Made by a program: the position numbers and the translations under genes. A stretch of 64,000 nucleotides of DNA from Oscarella lobularis (taxonomy: Eukaryota > Porifera > Homoscleromorpha > Homosclerophorida > Oscarellidae): NCBI RefSeq assembly GCF_947507565.1, contig NC_089175.1, forward strand, positions 186,001 through 250,000, written 5' to 3'. This document shows positions 27,589 through 42,502 of this stretch, piece after piece. Under the pieces are notes generated by a model. It saw only the letters and a list, made by a program, of their open reading frames with translations. It was not told where the DNA came from and searched no databases. How positions within the stretch are numbered: the stretch's first letter is position 1; each line of letters opens with the position of its first letter.

Positions 27589-29062
27589 TCATACGACAAA
27601 CACTTCCGTGTCTGACTCGATGAGAAGTTCCGCCTCGCCTCGACACGACTTACTCATTTGACGTCGATGACAAATCCGGGGTTTCTCCTTGGAGTCGCGA
27701 TCCTCTTCGCCGGAACTGCCCAGTCGGAGATGAGCGGCTTTGTGTCGAGCCAGTCGCTCCATGTCTCGCTTGAGAAAAAACTCTTGGACTTCTTCGAAAC
27801 ATATGGACAATTCCCGTCCAGGAATCTAATTAATTAAATATAATTTATTTATTTATTTATTTGATGTCTAACCTGAGAAGCCGTCTGAAGATTCAAACTG
27901 ACTGTCAGCCAATCAAATTCCGGTAGTTGCTTGCACTCAGTCATAAACAGAGCAAGAGCCAAAGTAGAAGCCTAAAAGCGACACGTGTTCATAAAAATTA
28001 ATTAAATAGTTTTTCTTTATTACCCTATACGTCAAAAATCGATAATCTTGAGCGCAGAATTGAAGTCGTCGAACAACGGCGCGAAGATGCTCCTCATGCG
28101 TTCGACCCGTTCCCTTCAGAAAGTCCGCCTTCAAGCACGCCATGTGAAACTATTAGACAACAAGGAGTTCTCACACAAAGGCCACGCCCCCGTTTTTCTC
28201 AACATACGACTTGAATGAAGTGAAGCGGAGTGATCGCGTTCACGTCGAAATTGAGTTTGTTCAGCACGATGCGCTCCATTCGGACGATATCGGGCGCCGA
28301 GAACTGGTAGTCGCATAGGCGCGCGATTTTTTTCGACGATAGCGCTTCCTACGCGCGTGGGAAAATCGACTACGCCCCCGCGACTCGACGAAAAAAACGC
28401 GTCTACCTTGCTTTCTTGCGTCGTTTTCGCCGCGATGTAGTAGCACGTGGCAGCGAGACACTTGAGGTATTTCGCTTTGACCTGAGAGAAAGAGGAATCG
28501 TTGCGAAAAGGCGCGTGAACGAGCGATTCTTACGCTGACGATGCCCAAGAAGCGATCTAAGAGAGAGATGGCGAGCATGAGCGATTGGGGTGTGCTGTCA
28601 AATCGGCCGGAGAGCCATGTGACGGTCGCGTCGCGAAAAAAGCCGAGGTTTTTGGTGCGATCGTAGGCCGACATCTGGGGAGAGAGAGAGCGCGAAGTAT
28701 GAGAGACTCGACGCGCGGCCCGGCAATATGACTGCGTTCGCGTCGACGAATGAGCGTACGCGATCGAACCGGGCGCGATTTCTATTGGCCGACGCGAAGC
28801 GAGGAGCCTAGGCTGCGACGTCACGTCGATATGAGCAACAAAGGGAGACGAAATTACGACGAGGACTTGTCGACGAAATTGCGACGACGACGACGACGAT
28901 TTGTCCTCCCCCGTCTCCCCTCGTTTCTATTGACTCGCGAGAGCGCGCGGCGCGGCGCCGATTACGTACAACGCTTCTCACCGTCGCTTTGAGATCGCGA
29001 TCGCGCGATAATTCTACTTTGTCGCACAGAGAGCCCAAGATATTTCGAATCTGTACGAACAT
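27589..29062 (-). CDS. Cyclin G/I-family protein
   Basis: There are about seven short exons. Exon 1 (29062 to ~28996) starts MFVQIRNILGSLCDKVELSR. The cyclin box follows from ~28676 with FFRDATVTWLSGRFDSTPQ, then SLMLAISLLDRFLGIV. Downstream come a CLAATCYYIAAK block and an APDIVRMERIVLNKLNFDV block near 28290-28210, which is the order seen in cyclins G and I. The C-terminal exon (27589-27810) contains SICFEEVQEFFLKRD and a Ser/Glu-rich tail. Cyclin G/I proteins are atypical cyclins linked to stress response and CDK5 or PP2A rather than simple cell-cycle drive. Cyclin G versus I cannot be settled by eye. Confidence 0.75.
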
Positions 29063-29322
29063 CGCCTTGCGGTTCCTCCCGTTGTAGCGTCTGCAATCGA
29101 AGGCGCTCGTTTGTCTCCTAGGCGAACAAGTCTATGCAGGTTACCGTCAAGTTTGGCGCCGAGTTACAGTTGCAGATAATTCGATTAGGCTGACAAAATG
29201 CAGACGCGCGCGCGAGAGCGTGGGCGTAGATTTAAATAATTAACGAATCTATTAATTAAGCTGCTGTCATATCTTGCTTGGCTGGCGTCCTGCGGCACGT
29301 CAATAATTAAATAAATTAGAAT

Positions 29323-30946
<1,624 letters not shown>

Positions 30947-31050
30947 CGCTGATCCGGGGACAACGCCCGTCGTTAGCGCACGCTTCCGAATCGCTCGCCC
31001 CTTTCAACGAGCCGCTTGCATCCCGTCGAATCGACGCAATCCGACGCGAA

Positions 31051-32112
31051 ATGGACGATCAACTCAGGCTCGTCGGCTCCCTAAAAGGCCACAGCGACTG
31101 GGTGACGCAAATAGCGACGACTCCCCAAGTCCCAGACATGATTCTCTCGGCGTCACGCGACAAGTCAATCATCATGTGGAAGCTCCAACAGGACGACACG
31201 AGCTACGGCGTCCCGAAAAAGGCGCTACGCGGCCACAATCACTTCGTCTCCGACCTCGTCATCTCGTCGGACGGCCAATTCGCTCTCTCGAGTTCGTGGG
31301 ACTCGACGCTTCGCCTTTGGGACCTCCACGCGGGCCACACAACGCGACGCTTCGTCGGACACACGAAAGACGTCCTCAGCGTCGCCTTCTCGGCCGACAA
31401 TCGCCAAATCGTCTCGGGATCGCGCGATCGAACGATCAAACTCTGGAATACGCTCGGTCAAAACAAATATACGATTACGGTAAGGGAAGAGAAAATTTTG
31501 GGGTTCCCCGTATATAGTCTCGTTCTTTCTTATAGGAAGACGGCCACAGCGAGTGGGTCTCCTGCGTGAGATTCTCGCCGAATCAGTCGAATCCGATCAT
31601 CGTATCGAGCGGCTGGGACAAAGTCGTCAAAGTAAAAAAATAAATAATAAAATAATTTAAATATCTCATCCAACTTACTCACCCAGGTTTGGAATTTGAC
31701 CAATTGCAAACTCAAGACGAATCACCACGGCCATCGCGGTTACCTCAACGCCGTCGCCGTTTCTCCGGACGGTTCCCTTTGCGCGTCCGGCGGAAAAGAC
31801 GGCAACGCGATGCTGTGGGATCTCAACGAAGGCAAACACCTGTACACGCTCGACGGGGGCGGCAGCGAAATGCACGCGCTCACCTTCAGTCCCAATCGCT
31901 ATTGGCTATGCGCGGCGAGCGGCCCCGCGATCAAGATCTGGGATCTCGAAGGAAAGGTCATCGTCGACGAGTGCCGTCCTGACGTCATTGGGCCGTCGGG
32001 AAAGGTCCAGGTGAATTGTCTAAGTTTGGCGTGGTCGGCGAACGGGCAGACTCTTTTTGCTGGCTATTCTGATAATGTGATACGTGTGTGGCAAGTCGTT
32101 AGGGCGGTATGA
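31051..32112 (+). CDS. RACK1: RACK1, seven-WD40 ribosome-associated scaffold
   Basis: Three exons: 31051-31479, 31536-31632 and 31687-32112, all with clean GT-AG junctions. The protein starts [19 protein letters not shown] and shows the seven WD repeats of RACK1, with blocks such as [58 protein letters not shown] and DNVIRVWQV. An upstream in-frame extension from 30919 is not conserved, so the ATG at 31051 is preferred. RACK1 binds the 40S ribosome near the mRNA exit and anchors PKC and other signalling proteins. It shares a divergent promoter with SLC10A7. Confidence 0.96.
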
Positions 32113-32204
32113 GTAGAGGGGTTGCGTGTTTTGTGAGTGTATGGGGAGCGGAGTCCTGATTCTGTCTCTCAGTGGGTGGGAAATACATTTTTTTCAAAAA
32201 AAAT

Positions 32205-33168
32205 TTACACCGTTTCCATGATAGCCGACATTTCCTTCATCTGTCTTGAAAAATTCTAGATGACGACGTGTAATCATTAGTACGTTGTGATGGTGATTTC
32301 CTTTACCTGAAATTCCGGTACTGTCAGTTCGAATGAGTGATTTTTGATTTTTCCTGACGCGTCTGCTATAGTCAGAATCATGGATACGTAGGGTGAGTTG
32401 AGGCTCTTGCAATTGCTTGAGCTCATTGCAACGCCTAGCTTCCATTTCATGTCGATCAACTGCCACCAGAAAGACATCAATCAGTTCAGTGTACCCAAAA
32501 CATTGACTTCTTACCTCTCCTACATTTAGAAGTTGTTTGATTGCATCTGAAGAGGAAACTTTCTTGCCCTGAAATGAAATTAGAATTATCAATATTTATA
32601 CTCTTGTAGCATCAACTCACCTCTTCTGCCCACAAATGCTTAATAACTGTTCGAGTTGTTTCCGAACAAGAGCTATTCTTCGCCAGATACGTGGCCAGTG
32701 CGTCTGGATTGACCTCTTTTTCGGCAGCCAATCTAGATGATCAATTCTACTCGAAAATCGTCTCTCAAGCCACTTGTCTTTTCTACCGGTAAACAAACGT
32801 TAGGGCGTTGACTGCGTTTTGAATGCTTTCCCTCGTCTCCTCGATACCATTCCCTTCGAGTCTCTAGGTATCTCAAAATGAAGCGATGGCACGTGCTGAC
32901 GAATTTCGCTCACTTTTCTCAGTCTAGTGATGTCCACGGCTCCGATTTTGCATTGCAGAAAGGCCAATACGTCCTGGCACTGCAGAATTGGATTAGAAAA
33001 CGATCGCAAAGCGAGAAAACGCCTCACCATTTCGGCGAGAAAGTCTTGCGGCAGCGAATTGAGCACCAAAGCAGCTACATCAAATCCTAAACAACTCTCT
33101 CGCTTGTCGCATAATGCATCAAGCCTTCCGACGCCGTTTTTACCTCGAGGAAGGCTCCCTAACGCCAT
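32205..33168 (-). CDS. COMMD6: COMMD6-like COMM domain protein
   Basis: The C-terminal COMM domain matches COMMD6 closely. One exon reads LIDMKWKLGVAMSSSNCKSL, then SPYVSMILTIADASGKIKNH and SFELTVPEFQ. A further short exon reads NFSRQMKEMSAIMETV and ends at 32205. Unlike the ~85-residue vertebrate COMMD6, which has lost its N-terminal domain, this gene has a long upstream helical part. It starts MALGSLPRGKNGVGRLD at 33168, contains GFDVAALVLNSLPQDFLAEM and LAAEKEVNPDALATYLAKNS, and so probably retains the ancestral HN domain. COMMD proteins form the Commander complex for endosomal cargo recycling and modulate NF-kappaB. Confidence 0.8.
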
Positions 33169-33294
33169 TTTTCCTTCTGGGCACGCTCACTGGCTCAATA
33201 GCCCCGCCTACATTCATTAGAACAAATACAAATTACACCACAGAAAAAAAACCAGCGAAGAAAGCAGCAAATTGCAAGCTTGCTTGCAAATGTC

Positions 33295-36200
33295 TTACGA
33301 GCAATTTTTGAGAGGAGTGGGCATCCCTGTAAGTGTCACGTTGCCCTCGAGAACGTTTGATGGGGCTGACGTCTTTTGATAAGGTTGCTGTCCTCCAACA
33401 AAGATGTCTATCACTGTTGGTTCAATTGTCCATTCTGTTGTCCAAACTGCCATCTGTTGTGGAGTCACTGTGAAGTTGACCTGAAAAACGTAACGTTCGA
33501 AATAGATACACTATAAATTAAATAAATTTTTTACCTCCTTTCTCCCCTCTGAACCAATAGATACCCTTTCAAAGCCTACAAGCTGCATACGAGGCGCTGG
33601 AATTGATTCATTTGCCCAGTGAATGTAGACTTGAACCACCTTGTATATAAAACAATTCTAATTAATTAAATACTTTCATTCAATACTAATCACCTCATCT
33701 CCTTCTTTGTCACCAACGTTCTCAACCACCACCGAAACGGAAATATTGCTGCATATCTTTGCCTCGGCAGGAGTCACAATGAGTTGAGAATAGGCAAACT
33801 GAGTGTATGACCTGAGTGAAAAAGAATGAGCCAATGACGTTTTTGATAAAATTGTATTGACTTACAATCCATATCCAAATGGGTACAAAGGTACTCCTTC
33901 AAAGTATCGATATGTTCGATTAATCATTGTGTAATTAACGATGTCTGGAACCTTGAATATTACAAATAGTGCCGAATAAATACAGAAGTGTCATGTAATA
34001 TCGTACCTGATTCAAAGACATTGGCCACGTGGCCGGAAGACGTCCTGCAGGATTGACGTATCCAAGAAAAACGTCAGACAAAGCTGTACCGGCTTCCTAA
34101 ACTTTATGAATCTAGACCACACGTGCACTAGGTAAATGCTACAAATTGCCGTCACCTGCGCTGGAAGGAAACACTCAATAATGGCATCTACGTTATCTTT
34201 TGCCCACGAAATGTTGAGAGGACCTGCGTTGAATAGAAGCAACACAACCGGTTTTCCTGAATCCCAAAAATGTCAGAGCTCAACAACTAATTCTATCATT
34301 CAATAGATGCCTTTGGCGGCTGCATGAGCATCCATCAGTAATTGAGCCTGATGACCAGGGAGTTCAATATCTGAGCGATCATGACCTTCTTTCTCTAGAA
34401 CACTGCCTAAATGGAAGGAGATAACGAAAGGTTATAAATAAAATGCAACACACAGCTTTACCTGTTCCCAAGCAGACAACTACCACATCAGAACCGTTGA
34501 CTGTATCCATAACAGATTTAGCATCATAGGCACTAAATTTTAACTACGTATGTAGAGGAAGTTAAGACATAGACAAAACATATACGTGCATGCTGATGAA
34601 TCGTTGCAGCCTGGTGCATAGAGAACGTGCTGTGCTATTGAAGACTGACTGAGTCCCATTAGGGGAGTAGTAATGTAGTCCTCCTAGCGAATGTAAAATA
34701 TTAGAAGCAAGCAGAAGATCATTAGACTTGCCATCATCGTTGGAGAATAGTCTCCAAATAGCAAAGACGTGCTGTTCGCAAAAGGACCAATAACCTAATT
34801 GTAGTATACATGTATTTTGTACAAAGTCTCAATGTTCCAAATCTCACCGCCATCTGATAAAGTGAATGTTCTCCAAACGGCAAGACGTTTTTGTCATTTT
34901 TCAGTAACACAAACGACTTCCCAGCAGCGACACGAGCCACATCTCGGTGCTCCCTGCTTTGAATAATAGATACGTCTAGCCTAGTGTAAAACGGTAACCC
35001 AAGAAAAAAAAGACATTTATATAAAACTATTACTTCCTATACGGATTCATTTCAGGCGGATCAAATTCTCCCAAAACCATACGCGTCATAAAAAGACGAC
35101 TAGCACAGTCGCGCAGAGTAGACTCATTCACCAATTTCTGCATATAGTCACTAATGAAGAATTTTAACTGTATAGCAGTTCAGTAGAAAACCTGATTATA
35201 GGCGTCCTCCAAGTGAGAAAAAATGATGTCTTGCCCGGGAGGACCATCTTCCAAACAGGTACCAGCATTGATAGCAACTGCTGCCGTGTGAACTGGATCG
35301 TGAGTATAGTTGTGCCTTTTCATTATGTTCTCTAGTGATAGAAACACGCTGGTAAAATTACACTGTAAAATTATTAAATCCTACCCAAGGCGCCATCGTC
35401 ACTCACAACATAACCTAAACATTGAAGTCAGACGCTAAACGTGCCAGTGTGAGAGTTGGTCACCTTTGAAACCCCATTCTTCTCGAAGAATGTCTGTAAG
35501 AAGTTTTGAATTAGCACAAGCTGGAGTCCCTTGAATGCTATATATAATAAAATAAAATTGTACGTCATAAACTAGTAAGTTAATTAATTAACCTGTTGTA
35601 GCTACACATGAGACTGTAGGTGCCGGCAGCAACACATGCTTCAAACTGAGGCAAAAACGTCATCCTCCAGTCTCGATCAGAAACCTGTAAGTGCTATTTA
35701 GAAGGCGCCTTTCTGATTTCATCAACTAGCCACTTGCAGTTGAATCAAAGCTGAATCTCGACACGGGAATATTTTCCGGACCCCCGTGCACGTCAAAATG
35801 CTTGCAGCCAGCATTGGCACGCACATAACGAGGATGATCTAAAAAAAACCGTAGAATGCCTTGATGACGTTTTTTCCGTTTTACCTCCTTGCAATCCCCG
35901 GACGAAAGCGTCGGCCAATTGACCAGACAAATAGGGACACTCTCCAAACGTCTCCTGATTTCGACCCCAGCGTGGATCGCGCATAATATTCACAACAGGA
36001 CTCCTAATAAATAAATAAATAAGTCGTTTATCTAGCCTATGCCTCGTAGGTACCAGCAACTCAAGCCAGTATGAAAAGAATAGTCTCCGAGTGCTGTGGC
36101 ATTATTGTTCTAGACACGTGAGAACATTGGTTATAATTATTGACCAGACAAATAGTTCTCACTTTGGCTCTGACTTCTTCAGACGTAACTTTAGAGACTT

Positions 36201-36682
36201 GATACACAAGATCATAATCAAAAGTTGCAGCCTTGACGTCAGCAATAAATTATAAGTAGAATTGCAATTGCAATGCAGCAGACCATTCCAAGAGCTTGAG
36301 GAAAAGACGTTGCTCGACCGGCTTTTACGTCCCCACTCAAGCATTCAGTCCCGAATTGATACGGTTTTATTCCCAGTCTTTCTATGGCTGGTGTTGGACC
36401 TGAAAAGGGGTGACTATTTGCAACGACGTCTCGTTCTAATGTACTGTTTGTCCATGCGCCTCCGTGAGACATTTGTCCTACGATTTCGGAAATGCTAAGT
36501 CGTCCTACCAAGTCCTGAAAAGAGTTAGGCCTAGATTGTCTTGCAAGACGCTCAAGCTGGATTCCTACCGCTACGCGATCTTCGAAAGGCAGAGAAGGGT
36601 CGCGAAAAGGATAGTCAGCCTCGGAAACGCCAACAATCGCAAGGTAAATAACAAAGAAAGCAGCCACCACCATTGTTCCCAT
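33295..36682 (-). CDS. GH3 family glycoside hydrolase (beta-xylosidase/glucosidase-like), copy 1
   Basis: The ATG at 36682 gives a signal peptide ([18 protein letters not shown]). The GH3 N-terminal TIM-barrel follows: [17 protein letters not shown] (~36350), [20 protein letters not shown] (~35970), [12 protein letters not shown] (~35800) and the nucleophile motif [10 protein letters not shown] (~35400). The C-terminal sandwich and fibronectin-like domains end in [13 protein letters not shown] before the stop at 33295. About 20 short introns interrupt it. The secreted or lysosomal enzyme would release terminal beta-linked xylose or glucose from oligosaccharides; the exact sugar is not predictable here. 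It is a head-to-tail duplicate of copy 2 (36850-40208). Confidence 0.85.
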
Positions 36683-36744
36683 TCAAACCTGAGCTCCCGT
36701 ACCAGAGCTATAAATAAATACCGTACTAGATACGTCGCGTGGCT

Positions 36745-36767
36745 CACGGATACTTCTAGTATCCGTG
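36745..36767. repeat. Perfect 10-bp hairpin upstream of GH3 copy 1
   Basis: CACGGATACT, a 3-base loop and its exact complement lie in the 167-base gap between the two GH3 genes, about 65 bases upstream of the copy 1 start. It could be a palindromic factor site or a remnant of an insertion. Confidence 0.6.
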
Positions 36768-36849
36768 CGTGGCTGCATCTAGTCCATAAAAAAAGTAGTA
36801 AAAAACGCAGAAAAAAAGAAACTGACAAACAGCAATGCAATACTTGAAA

Positions 36850-39800
36850 TTAGTGAAATTCTTCGTGGCAATCACTTAGAGGTGTTGGCTCTCCAGTGAG
36901 TGTCACGTTGCCCTCAAGAACGTTCGATGGAGCCATGGTCATTTGATGAGGTTGCTGCCCACCAACAAAGATGTTGATGACTGTTGGCTCGACAGTCCAT
37001 TCCGTTGTCCAAACTGCCATCTGTCGTGGAGTCACTGTAAAGTTGACCTGCAATTTCAAATAGATATACTATTTATTAGTAAAGTGTTTTTTTTACTTTC
37101 TTCCGCCCTTCTGAGCCAATAGATACCCTTTCAAAGCCTACAAGTTGCATACGAGGCGCTGGAATTGATTCATTTGCCCAGTGAATGTAGACTTGAACCA
37201 CCTTATATACAATACGACTTTATTTTAAATACTTTCATTCAATACTAATCACCTCATCTCCTTCTTTGTCACCGACGTTCTCAACCACCACCGAAACAGA
37301 AATATCGCTGCATATTTTTGCTTCGGAAGGAGTTACAATGAGTTGAGAGTACGCAAATTGAGTGTATGACCTGAGTGAAAAAGAATGAGCGAATGAAGTT
37401 TGATAAAATCGTATTGATTTACAGTCCATATCCGAATGGATACAAAGGAACTCCTTCAAAGTATCGATATGTTCGATTAATCATTGTGTAATTAACGATG
37501 TCTGGAACCTTGTGAATTCCGTTGCAAGTCACTGAATACAGACAGAGAGGTCATTTGCTCAGTGTACCTGATCCAAAGACATTGGCCAAGTGGCTGGAAG
37601 ACGTCCTGCGGGATTGACGTATCCAAGGAAAAGGTCAGACAACGCACTTCCTGCTGCCTAAAGTTTGGCAAAGTTAGACACGTACATAGGATGGCAACAG
37701 ATATCTCACTTGAGCCGGAAAGAAACACTCAATAATGACATCCACATTGTCTTTTGCCCATGAGATGTTGAGAGGTCCTGCATTAAACAGAAGCAAAACA
37801 ACCGGCTTTCCTAACACAAAATTAATTTTTAAAACAAATTCGTCAGATTAGATGCCTTTTGCAGTCTCATAAGCATCCATCAGTAGCTGAGCCTGATGAC
37901 CAGGAAGTTCGATGTCAGAACGATCGTGACCTTCTCTTTCCAAATCACGTCCTAAGCAGAAGCACGTAAACAAGGGCTATCTAATACTGAGTAACGTTGT
38001 CACCTGTTCCTAAGCAGACAACAATTACGTTAGAACCGTTTATTGCCTTCTTGACTGAATCAGCATCGTAGGTGCTGCCAAATAAATTATCTGCTAGTTC
38101 ATATATAGAAGGAAATACATGTATATATACTCGCATGCGGAGTCGTTGCAGCCTGATGCGTAGAGAACGCTTCGCGCAATCATTGAATAGGTGAGTCCCG
38201 CTAGTGGAGTAGTAACAAAATTCTCCTAGTAGAAGAAAAATTTTTTGACGTCAAAAACGGTAGAAACAACTTGCCATTATTGTTGGAGAATAGTCTCCGA
38301 ATAGAAGACGCGAGTCGTTTGCAAAAGGACCCAGAATCTAAAAACATTGAGTGCCCGCATTTTTCGGTTCACTTAATCTATTTTTACCGTCATCTGATCA
38401 AGAGAATGCTCTCGAAGTGGCAGAACATTTTTCTCATTTTTCAGCAACACGAACGACTTTCCAGCGGCAAAACGAGCCAAATCTTGGTGCTCTCTGCTTT
38501 GAATGATAGACACATCTAGCCTAATAAAAAAGATAACTAGAAAAGAGAAGTATTATATATATAACCTCTTACTTGCTATACGGATTCATCTCCAGTGGAT
38601 CAAACTCTCCCAGAACCATTCGAGTCATAAACAGACGACTAGCACAGTCGCGCAGAGTAGACTCGTTCACCAATTTCTGCACAAGAGCCACTACAATAAA
38701 ATACTTTTTATACATATAGGAAATAACCTGATTATAGGCTTCTTCCAGGTGAGAAAACGTCGTGTCTCCGCCGTTACCGTCCTCCAAACAGGTACCCGCG
38801 TTGACAGCTGCCGCTGCTGTGTGAACTGGGTCTTGAGTATAGTTGTGCTGTGTCATTATGTTCTCTAGAGAGAAAGAGCGTGGAAAGGGGAGTCTGTGCA
38901 AACTGCTTCAAGCTCACCCAAGGCACCCTGATCACTAACAACATAACCTAAAATTCTATACGTCCAATTGATTGGGTATATCAGTATGTGAAAATTTACC
39001 CTCAAAATGCCATTCGTTTCTAAGAATTTCGGTGAGGAGTTTTGAATTAGCACAAGCCGGAACCCCTTGTATGCTATTAGAATTTCTATTAATAATATAC
39101 TACGTTAAATCAATAAAATTGACCTGTTAAAGCTACACATGAGACTGTAGCTTCCAGCCATAACACATGCCTCAAATTGGGGCAAAAACGTCATTCTCCA
39201 ATCTCGATCAGAAACCTGCCAAGTAGACAATTTTATAAAAGATATTCCCTGACTTCAATCGTCTCACTTTTGAATCAAAGCTAAACCTGGACACAGGCAC
39301 ATCTTCCGGGCCCCCGTGCACGTCAAAATGCTTGCAACCAGCATTAGCACGCACATAACGATGATCATCTAAAACAACCACGTGCTTCTCATCATAAGAC
39401 TTATGTACTAAAACACGCACCTCCTTGCAGTCCTCTGACAAAAGCGTCGGCCATTTGACCGGACAAATAGGGACACTCTCCAAACGTCTCCTGGTTTCGA
39501 CCCCAGCGTGGATCACGCATAATGTTTACAACAGGACTCCTAAAAGAGAAATGAGTCTCTACTCTATCCAGGAGGGTATACGTACCAGCAACTCAAGCCA
39601 GTATGAAAGGAATAGTCGCCAAGTGCAGTGGCATTATTGTTCTATAAGAAAATGAATAATCTAATGTGAATAATGCTGATATTCTTACCTTTGCTCTGAC
39701 TTCTTTTGACGTAGCTTCAGTAACGCGATAGACAAGATCGTAGTCAAAACTTGCAGCCTTGATGATACAGTTACCGGTATAAAGAGACTACGTAAACATG

Positions 39801-40208
39801 TATCTCATACCATTCCAAGAGCCTGAGGAAAGGACGTTGCAGCACCGGCTCCCACGTCTCCACTCAAGCACTCAGTTCCAAACTGATACGGCTTGATTCC
39901 CAATCTTTCTATGGCTGGAGTAGGACCTGTGATGACAAGTGGGCGTCACCACAACATCTACGAGTACAGGTTCCTCTTTCTGACTTACTATTCTTCCGTG
40001 CGCCCCCGTGGGACATCTGTCCTGCAATTTCGGAGATGTTGAGTCGTCCGACCAAGTCCTGGAGGCGCAATGATCTTCTAGAGAGAGATGCTCAGCCTGC
40101 CACGGTTACCGCAACGCGAGCTTCGAAAGAGAGCGACGTGTTGCGAAAAGGATAGTCGTCTGCCGTGCAAACAACGACAAGGAAAACGATAGCGAGTGCA
40201 GAAAGCAT
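36850..40208 (-). CDS. GH3 family glycoside hydrolase (beta-xylosidase/glucosidase-like), copy 2
   Basis: It starts at the ATG at 40208 with a signal peptide ([17 protein letters not shown]) followed by [10 protein letters not shown], homologous to copy 1. It carries the same series of motifs: the GGAW-type N-terminal region, a DPRWGR block (~39500), [17 protein letters not shown] (~39320), and the nucleophile motif [10 protein letters not shown] (~38935), with Q replacing the second D of copy 1. It ends [16 protein letters not shown] at 36850. Exon positions match copy 1, so the pair arose by duplication of an already intron-rich gene. Its first exons were later copied again next to the kinase pseudogene (47510-47830). 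Confidence 0.85.
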
Positions 40209-40399
40209 AGAAACAGCCGAAATTCCAAAATACTGCACGGCGAATAGCGCACTATAGTTAAATTTTATTAGTGCTCATAAAAATTCACGGTAATTACGCC
40301 GAAACGAAGATGACATCATGCATTTTATCACGTGGCACAATCACAAACAAATAAATAATTAGTCAGACTTAAATTATTACAGTTAGACACTCAAGATTA

Positions 40400-42502
40400 T
40401 TACAGAAATTTTGGCTTTCTCATCTTTGATAGAACTTCGTCCATTGATGGTCTTTCGCGCCTGTCCATGGCAGAGCATAGTTTGGCAAGTTCCAGTAGAT
40501 GTCCAGGCAAGTTCTTGCACCATTCAATCCGTGGATCAATCATAGCCTCGGTATACCCCTCTTTTTCCGCATCCTTCATATAAGTAATCTAGAAACAGAT
40601 TCATAAAACTACAGTAATCATTCCTAGTTTTTCTACTAAGTCCATCTTCTTGGCATAACTGTATGGAGGCAACCCAGTGACAATCTCATAAAACACCTAA
40701 GCCACAACAAACACTGTGAGCCAACCAATTCCGTAAAAATAAAATATTAATTCGTTACCATTCCCAATGCGTACACGTCAACTTTCTTTGACAGGATTCC
40801 CAAAAAGGCCTCGGGTGGCATGTATGATCGCGATCCAACCATCACGGTTGTAGAGACGTACGATTTGTCACAATCCCAGAATGTTGACAGACCAAAGTCA
40901 GCCAATTTCACCGTCACTCTCTCGACGTCGTCGTTTTTTAGCAAAATATTAGCTCTACAAAGGAAAGATTAATATGTAAAAATATATAAAAAATTTCTAA
41001 TTACGTTTTGACGTCACGATGTATAATTCCGATGCCGTGTAAATAGTTTAGCGCATCCGAAAGATCTTGTACAATAAACAAACGATCTTTCCAGCGCGGA
41101 GGATTCGGATTATTCTAAATACAAAACGTATAGTTAGAAGACACGAACTACCATATTGTTCTACCAAGCATTCTGACCTTTGATAAAGCTTCCCTTAGAG
41201 TTCCTCCCCTGATCAGTTCATAGGCCATACATAGTTCTGGACCGTCGATGCAGTAGGCAATAACAGATATAATGTTGGGATGTTGGCATCTAAAATGAAT
41301 TGAAAAGATCTTGCTACAAATAAAATAATATACTATTTGCCTGGACAAAGCTTTCATTTCAGAAGAAAACTGCCTTCTTGTTAGTCTCACTGTTGATGGT
41401 CTGTCATTCTTCGGCTAATAGTTCATTATAATATTTAATTATTAATATGTATCTGTTTCTACTATTACCGGTTTATATCTTTTTACTGCCACCGCTACGT
41501 CTTTCCCGCGCAAATTGAGGTCGCCAAGATACACTTTTCCAAAGCTGCCAGACCCCAGTAAGCGCTTGTTGTCTTCATCAAAGTCACTTGTTGCCTGCTT
41601 CATGTCATCATAGCCTAATAGTTTCACACCCAAGTCATCTATGTCGTCCACATCATCCGTCTCAAGAGAACGATCTTCACTTGATCTTGATGAAGTTGGC
41701 AACTCAAGGTAATCTCGATGAGGAAAAGATCCTCTATTATTATCAGAATCTGAAGAGCGTTTTTGCGGTCCAAATTCCGTTCGTCGTTGATGATTATCGT
41801 TAGAATTGTTTTTATCTCCTGAGTCAGAATTGTCTCCATTACTATCATCTCCACCATCTCCACCTGCTCCAGCCACACAGTTCCCCCTAATTCACATAAA
41901 AACTGTCCTCAAGAAAAACCAACACGACAACTTGCTCTAACTAAAACATACCAAGTTTTATTGCCAGGCGTCTGTAAGTCAGCTGAGGTCATTTCGCAAT
42001 TTCTTTCAACCACATTGACCCTTTCAGTGGTACCCTGAACGCTGTCAATCTCAGATGTTCTTTTCGGATTACTCGCAGAAGTGTAAAATAAATGCTGGGT
42101 CCTATCTTTTCGAGCTTGTAACGTTCTACTTTCCCTTTCAAAGCGTTGCTTTTCTACGTGCTCGTTCTCATCAGCACCGTTTACTTTTGACAATTCAAAG
42201 CTGTCCCGCTTTTGAAGCTTGAGAACACTGGTGACATTCAAATTTGTCGGCACTTCTCTGCTTTCAAGTTTCAACCCGATAACTTGACTCAGAGAGCTCC
42301 AATGCGAAGGAACAGGCGCGATGCGAAGACCGTCTTTTTCAGAGAATCGGTCAGAGCTCACCCTCTTGGCCCTGTTCAAAAAAACCGCCAAAGCTGTAAA
42401 GACCAATATTGCCAAGCAGATCAGAATGCCGATCAGACTGAGAACGATAATCGGCAGCCCAATTCTCTGATTTGGGCTACTACATCGTCTAAAGTTTTGC
42501 AT
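40400..42502 (-). CDS. Single-pass membrane TKL/IRAK-like kinase, copy 1 (K1)
   Basis: The N-terminal exon (ATG at 42502, MQNFRRCSSPNQ) has a membrane helix, IIVLSLIGILICLAILVFTA, and a long cytoplasmic linker. An acidic Asp/Asn/Ser linker exon follows, joined by a GTATGT intron. The kinase domain begins LLGYDDMKQATSDFDEDN, an RLK/Pelle-type lead-in. It has LGSGSFGKVYLG, the lysine in VAVKRYKP, IIHRDVKT, LADFGLSTF, a PPEAF version of APE, and VDVYALGMV. It ends at 40400. The domain is split over seven exons. Everything needed for catalysis is present. Only a very short extracellular part is visible; an extra 5' exon near 42550-42720 is possible but its frame is ambiguous. It is the close paralogue of the gene at 48025-50324. 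Confidence 0.75.

Noticed and set aside
36464-36847. Plus-strand frame of 127 residues across the GH3 copy 1 start
   Set aside because: It is antisense to the signal-peptide exon and the spacer hairpin, with no domain.
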